From DASWOJ01 sp964250755 (GTDB lineage: Bacteria > Pseudomonadota > Alphaproteobacteria > Acetobacterales > Acetobacteraceae), in NCBI GenBank assembly GCA_964250755.1, contig CAXUHB010000023.1, forward strand, positions 1 to 64,000: a stretch of 64,000 nucleotides of DNA, in the 5' to 3' direction. Position 1 is the first letter of the stretch, and every line of letters starts with the position of its first letter. Shown piece after piece: positions 17,638 to 26,852 of this stretch. Below the pieces are notes generated by a model, which made no database searches, was not told the DNA's origin, and saw nothing but the letters and a program-made list of their open reading frames with translations. The translations under genes were made by a program, and so were the position numbers.

Positions 17638-20004
17638 ATGGACCAGCACGTGGGGCTTCAAGACCAGGCGGGCGCCGGCACGGGCGCCCAGGGCGTCGGT
17701 GCTTCGGTCCTCCGCGTCGAGGACGCCCGCCACCTCCTCGGCCAGGGCGAGTTCATCGCCGACCTGCGCCTGGCCGGGATGCAGAACCTGGCCTTCGTCC
17801 GCACCCCCCTCGCCCACGCCCTGATCCGCGGCGTGCGGAAGCCCGCTGGCTTCGAGAACCGCGTGTTCACCGCCGCCGACCTGACCGGCGTCGGCCCCAT
17901 CGTCGCCAACTCGGCGCTGCCGGGCTTCAAGCCCTCGGCCCAGCCGGCGCTGGCGACGGACCGCGTGCGCCACGTCGGGGAGGCCATCGCCGTCTGCGTC
18001 GCCCCCACCCGCGCAGAGGCGGAGGACCTGGCGGAACAGGTCGTGCTGGACCTGGAGGAGCTGCCCGCCGTGTCCGACATGCTCGCCGGGCGCCAGCCCG
18101 ACGCGCCGCAGCTGCACGCCCACTGGGGCGACAACGTATTCCTGGAAACCCGCGTGGACCTCGGCCCGGCATCCGCACGCGACGGCGCGTCCATCGTCAT
18201 CCGCCGCACCCTGCGGACCGCCCGCCAGCACATGGCGCCCATCGAGGGCCGCGGCCTGGTCGCGCACTGGGATCGGCGCATGGGGCAGCTCGTGCTGCAC
18301 ACCAGCACGCAGATGCCGCACATCGTCCGCACCGGCCTGGCCGGCTGCCTCGGCCTGCCGGAGGAGGCCGTGCGCGTCGCCGCCCCCGACGTGGGCGGCG
18401 GCTTCGGCTACAAGGGCATCCTGTTGCCGGAAGAGGTCGTGGCCGGCTGGCTCGCGCGCCATCTCGGCCACCCCGTCCGCTGGATCGAGGACCGGCGCGA
18501 GGGCCTGACCGGCAACGCCAACTGCCGCGAGCACCATTACGAGCTGACCGCCTACGCCGACCGCACCGGGCGCCTGCTGGCCCTGGACTGCGAGGCGACG
18601 GTGGACGCCGGCGCCTACTCGATCTACCCCTTCTCGGCCTGCCTGGAGGCGGCGCAGGTCGCCAGCATCCTGCCCGGCCCCTACGACTTCGCGGCGTTCC
18701 GCTGCACCACCTGGTCCGTGGCGACCAACAAGCCGCCGATCTTGCCCTACCGCGGCGTCGCCCGGTCCGGCGTGTGCTACGCGATGGAGACCATCATGGA
18801 CGCCATTGCCGCGGAGGCCGGGATGGAGCCAGACGCCGTGCGCCTGCGCAACCTGGTGCCGCCGGAGGCCATGCCGTTCGACAACATCACCCGCAAGCAC
18901 TTCGACAGCGGCGACTACCCGGAGGCGCTGCGCCGCGCCGCGGCCGCGATAGGCCTGCCAGCCGTTCGGGCGCGTCAGGCGGCGGAGGCCGGACCCGTGC
19001 GGACCGGCGTGGGCCTGGCGGTGTTCTGCGAGCAGGGGGCGCACGGCACCTCGGTCTATGCCGGCTGGGGCATCCCGATGGTGCCGGGCTGGGAGCAGGC
19101 GGCGGCGCGCGTCACCCCCGATGGCGGGCTGGAGCTGCGCGTGGGCGTGCAGTCGCACGGACAGGGGCTGGAGACGACGCTGGCGCAGGTCGCGCACGAG
19201 GTGCTGGGCATCCCCGTCGCGCGGATGCGCGTGGTCCACGGCGACACCGCGCTGACGCCATACTCCACCGGCACCTGGGGATCCCGCTGCATGGTGGTGG
19301 CCGGCGGCGCCGTCGCGGCGGCCTGCACGGCGCTGGCGGAGCGCATCGGCCGGATCGGCGCGCACCTGCTGCAAGTTGACCCGGCCCTGGTCCAGGTGGC
19401 CGGCGGCGAGGTGCGCGGCCCCAACGGCAGCGTCACCATCCAGGAGGTCGCACGGACCTGGTACCTGCGCCCGCAAGACCTGCCGGATGGGGTGGACGAC
19501 GGCGGGCTGGAGCTGACCGCCGGCTACAAGGCGCTGCGCGACAGCGGCACCTTCAGCTACGCCGCCCATGCCTGCACCGTCAGCGTGGACACGGACTCCG
19601 GCGCCGTCCGCATCCTGGACTACGCCATCGTCGAGGACGGCGGCGTGCTGGTGAACCCCATGGTCGTGGACGGCCAGGTCGCGGGTGGCGCCGCCCAGGG
19701 CATCGGCACCGCGCTGCATGAGGAGATGGCGTTCGACGCCGCCGGGCAGCCAGGCGCCGCGACGCTGGCCGACTACTCGCTGCCCGGCGCGACGGAGGTG
19801 CCGGCGTTGCGGATCGAGCACATGGAAACGCCCTCGCCCTACACCCGTTTCGGCCAGAAGGGAATCGGGGAGGGCGGCGCCATCGGCCCGCCCGCGGCCA
19901 TCGCCAACGCCGTCAACGACGCGCTGCGTCCGTTGGGCGCGCGGGTGGACCGGCTACCGATCACCGCACAGCGGGTGGTCGCCGCTGTATTGGGTGCGGA
20001 GTGA
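17638..20004 (+). CDS. Molybdenum hydroxylase large (molybdopterin) subunit, xanthine dehydrogenase family, system 1
   Basis: 788 residues. Hydroxylates a carbon of an N-heterocycle or aldehyde using water. N-terminal aldehyde oxidase/xanthine dehydrogenase hammerhead domain (about 25-140), then the Moco-binding part with the GGGFG motif in DVGGGFGYKG near residue 257 and a catalytic-Glu region near the end, GQKGIGEGGAIGPP. Gene order here is large, FAD, then iron-sulfur subunit. No Shine-Dalgarno sequence is evident at ATG 17638. An operator half-site lies just upstream. Confidence 0.9.
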   Translation: MDQHVGLQDQAGAGTGAQGVGASVLRVEDARHLLGQGEFIADLRLAGMQNLAFVRTPLAHALIRGVRKPAGFENRVFTAADLTGVGPIVANSALPGFKPSAQPALATDRVRHVGEAIAVCVAPTRAEAEDLAEQVVLDLEELPAVSDMLAGRQPDAPQLHAHWGDNVFLETRVDLGPASARDGASIVIRRTLRTARQHMAPIEGRGLVAHWDRRMGQLVLHTSTQMPHIVRTGLAGCLGLPEEAVRVAAPDVGGGFGYKGILLPEEVVAGWLARHLGHPVRWIEDRREGLTGNANCREHHYELTAYADRTGRLLALDCEATVDAGAYSIYPFSACLEAAQVASILPGPYDFAAFRCTTWSVATNKPPILPYRGVARSGVCYAMETIMDAIAAEAGMEPDAVRLRNLVPPEAMPFDNITRKHFDSGDYPEALRRAAAAIGLPAVRARQAAEAGPVRTGVGLAVFCEQGAHGTSVYAGWGIPMVPGWEQAAARVTPDGGLELRVGVQSHGQGLETTLAQVAHEVLGIPVARMRVVHGDTALTPYSTGTWGSRCMVVAGGAVAAACTALAERIGRIGAHLLQVDPALVQVAGGEVRGPNGSVTIQEVARTWYLRPQDLPDGVDDGGLELTAGYKALRDSGTFSYAAHACTVSVDTDSGAVRILDYAIVEDGGVLVNPMVVDGQVAGGAAQGIGTALHEEMAFDAAGQPGAATLADYSLPGATEVPALRIEHMETPSPYTRFGQKGIGEGGAIGPPAAIANAVNDALRPLGARVDRLPITAQRVVAAVLGAE

Positions 20005-20034
20005 TGGCGTCCCTGCAGACCGTCCGCTGCCTTC

Positions 20035-20180
20035 CCCCTCTCCCTCCGGGAGAGGGCCGGGGTGAGGGAAAGGCCGCACGGACCGCCATTGGCTCGCCGG
20101 GACGCAAGGAGGTCCATCGCCTGCGAGGTCAGCTCTGCGGGGCTTCCCTCACCCCGACCCTCTCCCGGAGGGAGAGGGAG
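20035..20180. repeat. Paired palindromic intergenic repeat, copy pair 3
   Basis: Copies at 20035-20069 and 20145-20180 in opposite orientation, 75 bases apart. They lie between the large and FAD subunit genes of the first molybdenum hydroxylase, inside what must be one transcription unit. Confidence 0.85.
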
Positions 20181-20218
20181 ACGCAAGCACCACCCTCGCG
20201 CCCCGCAGGGCCAGCGCC

Positions 20219-20977
20219 ATGAAGGCCGCCGCCTTCGCCTGGGCGCAGCCGGCCGCCCTGCCCGACGCCATCCGCCTGCTGCGGGTGGATGGCGCCTGCG
20301 CGATGGGCGGCGGCCAGTCGCTCGGCCCCATGCTGAACCTGCGCGCCGCCCGACCCGGCACGGTGGTCCCGCTGTCGGCCCTGCCGGACCTGCACGGGGC
20401 GGAGGACGCCGCCGACGCCCTGACGCTCGGCGCCGCGACCACCCATGCCGCCATCGCCGATGGGCGCACGCCGGACATCCTGATCCACGGCCAGCCGGTG
20501 CTGGCGCGCATCGCCGGCGGCATCGCCTACCGCGCCGTCCGCACCCGCGGCACCATCGGCGGCAGCCTGTGCCACGCCGACCCCGCGGCGGACTGGCTGG
20601 TCACGCTGACCGCCTTGCGCGCCATCGTGCTGACCACCGCCCGCGCCGTGCCGCTGGACCGCTTCGTGACCGGCCCGTTCCGCACGGTCCTGACCCCGGG
20701 GGAGGTCGTGCGCGCCGTCCGCATCCCGCGCCCCGCGCCGGACGCGCGCTGGGGATACCACAAGCTCTGCCGCAAGCCCGGCGAGTTCGCCCACGCCATG
20801 TCCGCCTGCCTGATGGAGGGTGCGGCCACCCGCATCGTCATCGGCGCCCTCGGCGGCCCGCCCGCCGTGCTGTCCGGGCCGGACGAGGCCGGGGCGGCGC
20901 TGGCCTTCCTGGACCCGGTGGACCGCCACCTGCAACTCGTGGCCATGCGCCGCGCCCTGGCGGCGGCCGGCGCATGA
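20219..20977 (+). CDS. Molybdenum hydroxylase FAD-binding subunit (CoxM-like), system 1
   Basis: 252 residues. The FAD-binding motif MGGGQSLGP is at about 29-37 and the second flavin motif TRGTIGGSLCHADPAAD at about 110. Passes electrons from the iron-sulfur centres to the final acceptor. Slightly shorter than the ~290 residues usual for this subunit, mainly at the C-terminus. Its stop overlaps the start of the next gene (ATGA). Confidence 0.88.
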   Translation: MKAAAFAWAQPAALPDAIRLLRVDGACAMGGGQSLGPMLNLRAARPGTVVPLSALPDLHGAEDAADALTLGAATTHAAIADGRTPDILIHGQPVLARIAGGIAYRAVRTRGTIGGSLCHADPAADWLVTLTALRAIVLTTARAVPLDRFVTGPFRTVLTPGEVVRAVRIPRPAPDARWGYHKLCRKPGEFAHAMSACLMEGAATRIVIGALGGPPAVLSGPDEAGAALAFLDPVDRHLQLVAMRRALAAAGA

Positions 20978-22116
20978 CGGCGCTGTCCCTGTGCCTGTCT
21001 CTGGCCGTCAACGGCTGCCCCGTCACGGCGGAGGTCGAGCCGCGCACCCACCTCGCCGACTTCCTGCGCGACCACCTGCTGCTGACCGGCACCCACACGG
21101 GCTGCGAGCACGGCGTCTGCGGCGCCTGCACCATCTTGTTGGACGGCGACCCCGCCCGCGCCTGCATCCACCTTGCCGCCGGGTGCGGCGGCGCGGACGT
21201 GCGGACCATCGAGGGCTTGCAGGACGACCCCGTCATGGCCCGGCTGCGCCTCGCCTTCTCGGCGGAGCACGCGCTGCAATGCGGCTATTGCACGCCGGGG
21301 ATGCTGGTGACGGCGCGGGACATCGTGCGGCGCTTGCCGGATGCCGACGACGACGCGGTCCGGCTGGAGCTTGCCGGCAACCTGTGCCGCTGCACCGGCT
21401 ACACCGGCATCGTCCGCGCGATCCGGCGCGTGCTGGATGAACGGCTGGACATCGCCCGGCCCGCGCCGGTCCTGGTGCCCGCCGCGCGCTTCGGCCCGGT
21501 TCAGACAATGGTTCAGACGACGGTCCAGGCAGTCGACGCCGCCCAGGCCGCGCCCGCGGCCGAAGGGCTGCACCAGCGCCTCGTGTTCCAGCAGCCGGCG
21601 TCGCGCGTGTGGGACGCGCTGCACGACCCCGCGCTGATCGCCGCCTGCGTGCCCGGCGCGCAGTTGGACGCGGCCACGCCTGGCAGCATCCCCGATAGCA
21701 TCCGGGGGACGATGGTGGTGGCGCTCGGCCCCGTCCGCGCCCGCTTCGGCGGGACCGCCGCAATCACTTATGACGAGGCTGCGCGCAGTGGCGCCGTGCA
21801 GGGCACCGGCCAGGACCAGGCCAGCGGCACCCGGCTGAACGCCTCCGCTCGGTTCCAGGTGGTCCCGGATGGCGATGCCGCCTGCGTGCTGCTGGTCACG
21901 GTCGAATACGGCCTGCGCGGCGCGTTGGCGCAGTTGGCGCGCGGGCGCGTGGTGGACCTGCTGGCCGGGGAGGTCGCGGCGATGTTCGCCCGCAACCTGG
22001 CCGTCCGGCTGGAGGGGGGCGCCGTGGCCGCCGCCGGGCCGCTGTCCGGCGGGCGGCTGATGCTGCGCGTGGCGCTGGCGTGGGTGCGCCGGGTGGCTGG
22101 GCTGGACAAGGGCTAG
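20974..22116 (+). CDS. Fusion of molybdenum hydroxylase [2Fe-2S] subunit with a CoxG/SRPBCC domain
   Basis: 380 residues. Residues 1-160 are the small subunit: plant-type [2Fe-2S] cysteines C44, C49, C52, C64 and the second cluster C103, C106, C138, C140. A linker (about 160-198) joins a carbon monoxide dehydrogenase subunit G (SRPBCC fold) domain at about 199-345, recognised by VWDALHDPALIAACVPGAQ, followed by a short tail. CoxG domains are linked to maturation or membrane attachment of this enzyme class. Third subunit gene of system 1. Confidence 0.88.
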   Translation: MTALSLCLSLAVNGCPVTAEVEPRTHLADFLRDHLLLTGTHTGCEHGVCGACTILLDGDPARACIHLAAGCGGADVRTIEGLQDDPVMARLRLAFSAEHALQCGYCTPGMLVTARDIVRRLPDADDDAVRLELAGNLCRCTGYTGIVRAIRRVLDERLDIARPAPVLVPAARFGPVQTMVQTTVQAVDAAQAAPAAEGLHQRLVFQQPASRVWDALHDPALIAACVPGAQLDAATPGSIPDSIRGTMVVALGPVRARFGGTAAITYDEAARSGAVQGTGQDQASGTRLNASARFQVVPDGDAACVLLVTVEYGLRGALAQLARGRVVDLLAGEVAAMFARNLAVRLEGGAVAAAGPLSGGRLMLRVALAWVRRVAGLDKG

Positions 22117-22150
22117 GCAGAACCTGGACGGCTGCACAGGGGCAGTGCAG

Positions 22151-22168
22151 CCGTCAGCATACTGACGG
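22151..22168. promoter_or_regulatory. Candidate MarR-type operator, full palindrome
   Basis: CCGTCAGCATACTGACGG: seven-base arms around CATA. The same palindrome with one changed base occurs at 29672-29689. It lies 34 bases past the fused iron-sulfur subunit gene and ahead of the nitroreductase/ABC transporter unit, separated from it by an inserted repeat pair. A short rho-independent hairpin is the other reading, but no T-run follows. Confidence 0.5.
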
Positions 22169-22233
22169 ACTGGCCCGCGTAGGGCAGAGCGGCGTGGCGC
22201 CATCCACTGTGCCGCCGCCGGGGTGGCTGCCTT

Positions 22234-22381
22234 CTCCCTCTCCCTCCGGGAGAGGGCCGGGGTGAGGGGGTCTCGAATGCCGACGCGGGCACCGCTGGTG
22301 CCCACGGCGCGCAGCCCTGCTTCGGATGGGACAGCGCCGCAAGACCCCCTCACCCCAACCCTCTCCCGGAGGGAGAGGGAG
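22234..22381. repeat. Paired palindromic intergenic repeat, copy pair 4
   Basis: Copies at 22234-22268 and 22345-22381 in opposite orientation, 76 bases apart, between the candidate operator at 22151 and the nitroreductase start. Confidence 0.85.
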
Positions 22382-22452
22382 CCGCGACGGTTCCTGCACG
22401 GACCATGGCGCGTCCCCCCGCCAATGCCATGGCATAGTCCTTGCTGACCCGG

Positions 22453-23307
22453 ATGATCATGGCTCTAGCTGCTCTCCTGCAAGACCGCTTCGGCTCCGCC
22501 GCCCCGGCGTTGGACATACCGGCGTTGGACACGCCAGCGTCGGACGCGCCTTTCGTCGCCGCCGTCCTGGCCCGGCGGACCCAGCGCCGCTACACGGACC
22601 GCCCGGTGCCGCAACCCCTGGTGGACCTGCTCTGCCTGGCGGCCCTGTCCGCATCGTCCAAATCCGACTACCAGCAGGCCACCATCCTGCAGGTGCATGA
22701 CGCCGAGAAGCGCGCCGCCCTGGCCGCGCCGTTCCCGGCGATGCCCTGGATCGGCGATGCCCCGGCGTTCCTGGTCTTCCTCGGCGACACCCGGCGGATG
22801 CAGCGCCTGGGCGAGCTGCGCGGCCACCCCGCGCCCAACACGGGGCTGGAAGGCTTCTTCAACGCCACCGTGGACGCCGCGCTGGCGTTGCAGACCTGCA
22901 TCCTGTCCGCCGAGGGCGCCGGGCTGGGCACCTGCCCGATCAGCGTGCTCCGCAACCAGGCGCCCCTGGTCGGGGACGTGCTGGGCCTGCCGGACGGGGT
23001 GTTCCCCGTTGCCGGGCTGTGCCTGGGCTGGCCGTCGGAGGCCGGGCACGCCAGCCTGCGCCTGCCCCCATCCGTGACCGTGCATCACGACCGCTACGAC
23101 GACAGCGCCATGCCCGCTGCCATCGCCGCCTACGACCGGGAGCGCGAGGCCCGCAACCCCACCCCGCCCGGCAAGCAGCGCGCCCCGGAGCGGTTCGGCA
23201 CCGTGGCGCAGTACGGCTGGTCCGAGGACAAGGCCCGCCAGTCCGCCCAGGGCGAGGGCGCCGCCTTCCCGCCCTGGCTGCGCACCCGCGGCTTCACGTT
23301 CGACTGA
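22453..23307 (+). CDS. Nitroreductase family NAD(P)H/FMN oxidoreductase
   Basis: 284 residues from ATG 22453 (ATG 22459 and TTG 22441 are also in frame). The FMN-binding start RRTQRRYTDRPVPQPLVDLL is at about 40-60, and VDAALALQTCILSAEGAGLG forms the typical dimer-interface helix. Cytoplasmic flavoenzyme. First gene of a unit continuing into an ABC transporter and RidA. RutE (a nitroreductase-family enzyme) and RutC (RidA family) occur together in pyrimidine breakdown, so a similar division of labour is possible; this is inference. Confidence 0.85.
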   Translation: MIMALAALLQDRFGSAAPALDIPALDTPASDAPFVAAVLARRTQRRYTDRPVPQPLVDLLCLAALSASSKSDYQQATILQVHDAEKRAALAAPFPAMPWIGDAPAFLVFLGDTRRMQRLGELRGHPAPNTGLEGFFNATVDAALALQTCILSAEGAGLGTCPISVLRNQAPLVGDVLGLPDGVFPVAGLCLGWPSEAGHASLRLPPSVTVHHDRYDDSAMPAAIAAYDREREARNPTPPGKQRAPERFGTVAQYGWSEDKARQSAQGEGAAFPPWLRTRGFTFD

Positions 23308-23331
23308 CCCCTTCCCCACAGGAGCGACACC

Positions 23332-24168
23332 ATGCACACGACGCGACGCGGCTTGTTGAAGACGGGCGCTGCCGGCGCCCTGGTGATGGCCGGCGCCGGG
23401 CTGCCGGGACGGGCGGATGCGGCGACGCTGGCCGAGATCAAGGCCCGCGGCTACATGGTCGTCGCCACCGAGGACGATTTCAAGCCGTTCGAGTTCATCC
23501 AGGACGGCAAGCCCACCGGCTACGACACCGAGCTGCTGGAGCTGATGCGCAAGACCGTCCCGTTCCAGGTCCGGCAGGAGACGATCCCCTGGACCGGCCT
23601 GCTGCCCGGCGTTGGCAGCGGCAAGTACGACGCCGCCGTCACCGCCGCGCTGATCACTGCCGAGCGCGAGAAGTTCCTGGACTTCTGCAGCCCCATTGCC
23701 GAGTCCACCGACTTCTACGTCAAGAAGAAGGGCAACGCCGCGATCACGTCCATCAAGGACCTCGCGGGCAAGAAATGCGGCGTGCAGGCCGGCAGCGCCA
23801 TGCTGTCCGCCCTGCCGGAGTTGGAGGAGATGCTGAAGGCGACGGGCGGCAAGATGGGGGAGGTGGTGCAGTACGTATCCTACCCCGAGGCCTATCAGGA
23901 CCTCGCCATCGGCCGCACGGACTACGTGGTCAACACGCAGATCAACCTGCAAAGCCTGGTCAACGACAAGCCCGGCGTGTTCGAGCTGGGCCAGGCCGTG
24001 TCCAAGAAGATCTACATCGCCTGGGCCGTGAAGAAGGGTAACACGGAGGTCAAGGAGCTGCTCGACACCTTCCTGATCGGCGCGCGCAAGTCCGGGGACA
24101 TGGCGAAGCTGCAGCAGAAATGGTTCGGCCTGACCTTCGACATGCCGGAGCATTGGACGGCCACCTGA
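23332..24168 (+). CDS. ABC transporter substrate-binding protein, polar amino acid-type family
   Basis: 278 residues. Signal peptide MHTTRRGLLKTGAAGALVMA with a twin-arginine-like pair, ending near ADA at about residue 30. The mature fold is SBP_bac_3 type: VVATEDDFKPFEFIQDGKPT and AALITAEREKFLDFCSPI. Preceded by AGGAG before the ATG. Feeds the two permeases and ATPase that follow. Ligand unknown; the operon context does not favour a plain amino acid. Confidence 0.88.
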   Translation: MHTTRRGLLKTGAAGALVMAGAGLPGRADAATLAEIKARGYMVVATEDDFKPFEFIQDGKPTGYDTELLELMRKTVPFQVRQETIPWTGLLPGVGSGKYDAAVTAALITAEREKFLDFCSPIAESTDFYVKKKGNAAITSIKDLAGKKCGVQAGSAMLSALPELEEMLKATGGKMGEVVQYVSYPEAYQDLAIGRTDYVVNTQINLQSLVNDKPGVFELGQAVSKKIYIAWAVKKGNTEVKELLDTFLIGARKSGDMAKLQQKWFGLTFDMPEHWTAT

Positions 24169-24211
24169 CCGTCGCGCGTCCGGTGCAGGGGCGTGCATTG
24201 CAGAAGCTGGC

Positions 24212-24841
24212 GTGACCGGGGCCGATTGGCTGGCGCTGCTGCGGGGGGCAGGCCTTACGGTCTTGTTCTCCGTCGCGGCGGCGGTGATCGGCGTGCCGGC
24301 CGGGCTGGGGCTGGCGCTGGTGCGCTGGGCGCGGGTGCCGGTGCTGTCGCCCGTGGTGGCGCTGGTGGTCAGCGTGCTGCGGGCGGCGCCGGCGGTTACG
24401 CTGGCGCTGCTGGTGTTCTTCGCGCTGCCGCGGACGGGGCTGTCCCTGGACCCCGTGCCGGCGGGCATCGTCACGCTGACGCTGTCCACCGCGGCGTTCA
24501 ACTGCGAGATCTGGCGCGCGTCGCTGCTGGCGCTGCCGCGGGACCAGGTGGACGCGGCGCTGGCGATGGGGATGCGCCGGGGCGTGCGGTTCCGCCGCAT
24601 CGTGCTTCCCCAGGTCGCCCGCGCGGCGCTGCCGGCGCTGGTCAGCGAACTGACCTTGCTGGTCAAGGTCAGCCCGGCCGTCGCCGTCCTGGGCGTCGTG
24701 GACATCACCCGCGCCGCGGTCCGTATCGGCGCGCAAACCTACGAGCCGCTGCCGCCATTCATGGCGGCGCTGGTGATCTACAGCGTGATCGTCTTCCTGT
24801 TCGTGCGGCTGCAGCGCGTGGTCGAGCGGCGGTATGCGTGA
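24212..24841 (+). CDS. ABC transporter permease, polar amino acid-type (first)
   Basis: 209 residues, GTG start. About five hydrophobic segments. The EAA-like loop (QVDAALAMGMRRGVRFRRIV, then LPQ) matches HisM/HisQ-type permeases. Works with the second permease at 24956 as a heterodimer. Confidence 0.85.
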   Translation: MTGADWLALLRGAGLTVLFSVAAAVIGVPAGLGLALVRWARVPVLSPVVALVVSVLRAAPAVTLALLVFFALPRTGLSLDPVPAGIVTLTLSTAAFNCEIWRASLLALPRDQVDAALAMGMRRGVRFRRIVLPQVARAALPALVSELTLLVKVSPAVAVLGVVDITRAAVRIGAQTYEPLPPFMAALVIYSVIVFLFVRLQRVVERRYA

Positions 24842-24915
24842 TGGCCATGATCTTCCGGCGTGACCGGTCGAGGCCTTCTCCTAAGCTGCTGCACTTGGCA
24901 GTGGGCAGCGTTCTG

Positions 24916-24940
24916 CTCCCTCTCCCTCCGGGAGAGGGAG
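24916..24940. repeat. Single palindromic repeat unit between permease genes
   Basis: CTCCCTCTCC-CTCCG-GGAGAGGGAG, the palindromic core of the family at 15465 without the GGGGTGAGG extension and without an inverted partner nearby. It ends 15 bases before the start of the second permease gene, so it may affect its ribosome access. Confidence 0.8.
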
Positions 24941-24955
24941 CGGGCAGCCCTGCCG

Positions 24956-25612
24956 ATGATTGAGGAGTTCGCAGTCGTCTGGCAGCAGCGCGCGCTGCTG
25001 CTGGACGGGTTCCTGACAACGCTGTTGATCTCAGCCCTGGCGTCTGCGGCGGCGCTGGCGCTGGGGGCGCTGCTGTCCACCGGCCTGATGTCCCGCCGCC
25101 CGCCCGTCGCCTGGACGGCCCGGGTGCTGGTGGATGCCATGCGCTGCGTGCCGTTCCTGCTGTTCGCCTACCTGATCTACTACGGCCTGCCGTCGCTCGG
25201 CCTGCAGCTCGGCAACTGGACCTCCGGCCTGGTGGCGCTGGTGGTCTATCACATGGCCTACATGGCCGAGCTCCTGCGCGGCACGTGGCTGGGCCTGCCG
25301 GCGGAAACGGTCGAAGCCGGGCGGGCCTTCGGCTTCCATGGGTTCGGGCTGTTCCGCCGGGTGATATTGCCGCCGGTGGTGTTCGCGGCGCTGCCGACGC
25401 TGGGCAACCAGGTGATCCAGGTGGTGAAGGACAGCGCCTTCCTGACCATCATCGCGGTGCAGGAGCTGACCCACGCCGCAACGGCGATCCAGGCGACCTA
25501 CTACGTCCCCTTTGCCTCCTTCATCGCCGCCGTCGGGCTGTACTGGCTGCTGTGCCTGGCAGTGGAGGGCGCGGTGGGCATGGCGGGCCGGCGTGCGGAG
25601 GTCATGCGGTGA
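24956..25612 (+). CDS. ABC transporter permease, polar amino acid-type (second)
   Basis: 218 residues from ATG 24956. Hydrophobic segments begin at about residue 17. The loop VEAGRAFGFHGFGLFRRVIL and the following PP..F.ALP match the EAA region of the HisMQ family. Its stop overlaps the ATPase start (GTGA). No strong ribosome binding site; the palindromic repeat lies immediately upstream. Confidence 0.85.
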   Translation: MIEEFAVVWQQRALLLDGFLTTLLISALASAAALALGALLSTGLMSRRPPVAWTARVLVDAMRCVPFLLFAYLIYYGLPSLGLQLGNWTSGLVALVVYHMAYMAELLRGTWLGLPAETVEAGRAFGFHGFGLFRRVILPPVVFAALPTLGNQVIQVVKDSAFLTIIAVQELTHAATAIQATYYVPFASFIAAVGLYWLLCLAVEGAVGMAGRRAEVMR

Positions 25613-26430
25613 GCGGGGCGGTAAGTGGGCCGGGGAGCAGCGCGGCGAAGGACGCCGTCCTCCGCATCCGCGGGCTGGGCAAGGAGTTCGGCGCCAACAC
25701 GGTGCTGGACGGCATAGACCTGGACGTGGGCCGGGGCGAAACGGTCTGCGTGCTCGGCCCCTCCGGGTCCGGCAAGTCCACCCTGCTGCGCTGCATCAAC
25801 TGGCTGGAGCGTCCGGACCGCGGCCAGGTCCACCTCGGCGGCGTCCAGGTCGGCCTGCGCCCCGGCGGCAACATCGCCATGTCCGACCGGGAACTGGCGG
25901 CGCTCCGCACCCGGGTCGGCATGGTGTTCCAGCACTTCGCGCTGTGGCCGCACATGACGGTGCTGCAGAACATCACCGAGGCCCCGCTGCACGCCCAGGG
26001 CCGCCCCCGCGCGGAGGTGCTGCCGGAGGCGGAGGCGCTGCTCGCCAAGGTCGGCCTGCGGGACAAGCGGGACGCCTACCCGGCGCGGCTGTCCGGCGGC
26101 CAGAAGCAGCGCGTCGGCATCGTGCGCGCCCTGATGATGCGCCCGGACCTGCTCCTGTTCGACGAGCCGACCAGCGCCCTGGATCCCGAGCTTGTCGGCG
26201 AGGTCCTGGCGGTCATGCAGGGCTTGGCGCGGGACGGCATGACGATGGTGGTGGTCACGCACGAGATGGCCTTCGCCCGCGACGCCGCCACCCGCATCGT
26301 GTTCATGGATGCCGGCCGCATCGTGGAGACCGCGGACCCGCACAGCTTCTTCACCGCCCCGGCCACCGAGCGTGCGCAGCAGTTCCTGCAACGCTACGCC
26401 GGCCCCCTGACCCAGGAGCGCCCAGCATGA
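25609..26430 (+). CDS. ABC transporter ATP-binding protein, polar amino acid-type
   Basis: 273 residues from a GTG overlapping the permease stop. Walker A GPSGSGKST near residue 50, FQHFALWPHMTVLQNITEAP, signature LSGGQKQR, Walker B LLLFDEPTSALDPE, and H-loop VVVTHEMAFARD. These are the usual features of GlnQ/HisP-like ATPases. Its stop overlaps the ridA start. Confidence 0.92.
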   Translation: MSGAVSGPGSSAAKDAVLRIRGLGKEFGANTVLDGIDLDVGRGETVCVLGPSGSGKSTLLRCINWLERPDRGQVHLGGVQVGLRPGGNIAMSDRELAALRTRVGMVFQHFALWPHMTVLQNITEAPLHAQGRPRAEVLPEAEALLAKVGLRDKRDAYPARLSGGQKQRVGIVRALMMRPDLLLFDEPTSALDPELVGEVLAVMQGLARDGMTMVVVTHEMAFARDAATRIVFMDAGRIVETADPHSFFTAPATERAQQFLQRYAGPLTQERPA

Positions 26431-26819
26431 CCGGCCCGATCTTCCACATGATCCCCGATGCCCCCAAGCCCGTCGCGCCCTACAGCCACGTCGTGGAGCG
26501 CGACGGCTGGCTGTTCGTCACCGGCCAGCTCGCCACCGACCCGGCGGACGACACACTGCCCCTGCCGGACGGGATCGAGGCGCAGACGCGCAAGGTGATG
26601 GACAACCTGCAGCGCGCCCTGCGCGGCGCCGGCGCGACGCTGGCGGACGTGGTCTGCGTCCGCATCTTCCTGACCCAGTTCGACCGGGACTACGCGGCAA
26701 TGAACGCGCTCTATGCCACCTACTTCCCGCGGGACTGCCTGCCGGCACGGACGACGGTGGGCGTCACGGGGCTGGCGCGGGGCGGGATCGTGGAGATTGA
26801 CATGATCGCTAGGCGCTAA
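26427..26819 (+). CDS. RidA family protein (reactive imine/enamine deaminase)
   Basis: 130 residues. YjgF/YER057c/UK114 fold with PVAPYSHVVERDGWLFVTGQ near the N-terminus and the C-terminal signature ARTTVGVTGLARGGIVEID. The conserved arginine that binds the substrate carboxylate is the R in PARTTVGV. Deaminates reactive enamine/imine intermediates to oxo acids and ammonia. Last gene of the nitroreductase/ABC transporter unit, overlapping it by four bases, and followed at once by a hairpin. Confidence 0.9.
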   Translation: MTGPIFHMIPDAPKPVAPYSHVVERDGWLFVTGQLATDPADDTLPLPDGIEAQTRKVMDNLQRALRGAGATLADVVCVRIFLTQFDRDYAAMNALYATYFPRDCLPARTTVGVTGLARGGIVEIDMIARR

Positions 26820-26839
26820 GCAAACCTCTGGAGGTTTGC
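26820..26839 (+). terminator. Hairpin directly after ridA
   Basis: GCAAACCTC-TG-GAGGTTTGC, a perfect 9-bp inverted repeat starting one base past the ridA stop codon. No T-run follows, so termination may be partial. First of four consecutive hairpins. Confidence 0.5.
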
Positions 26840-26852
26840 GCACAGATGAAGA

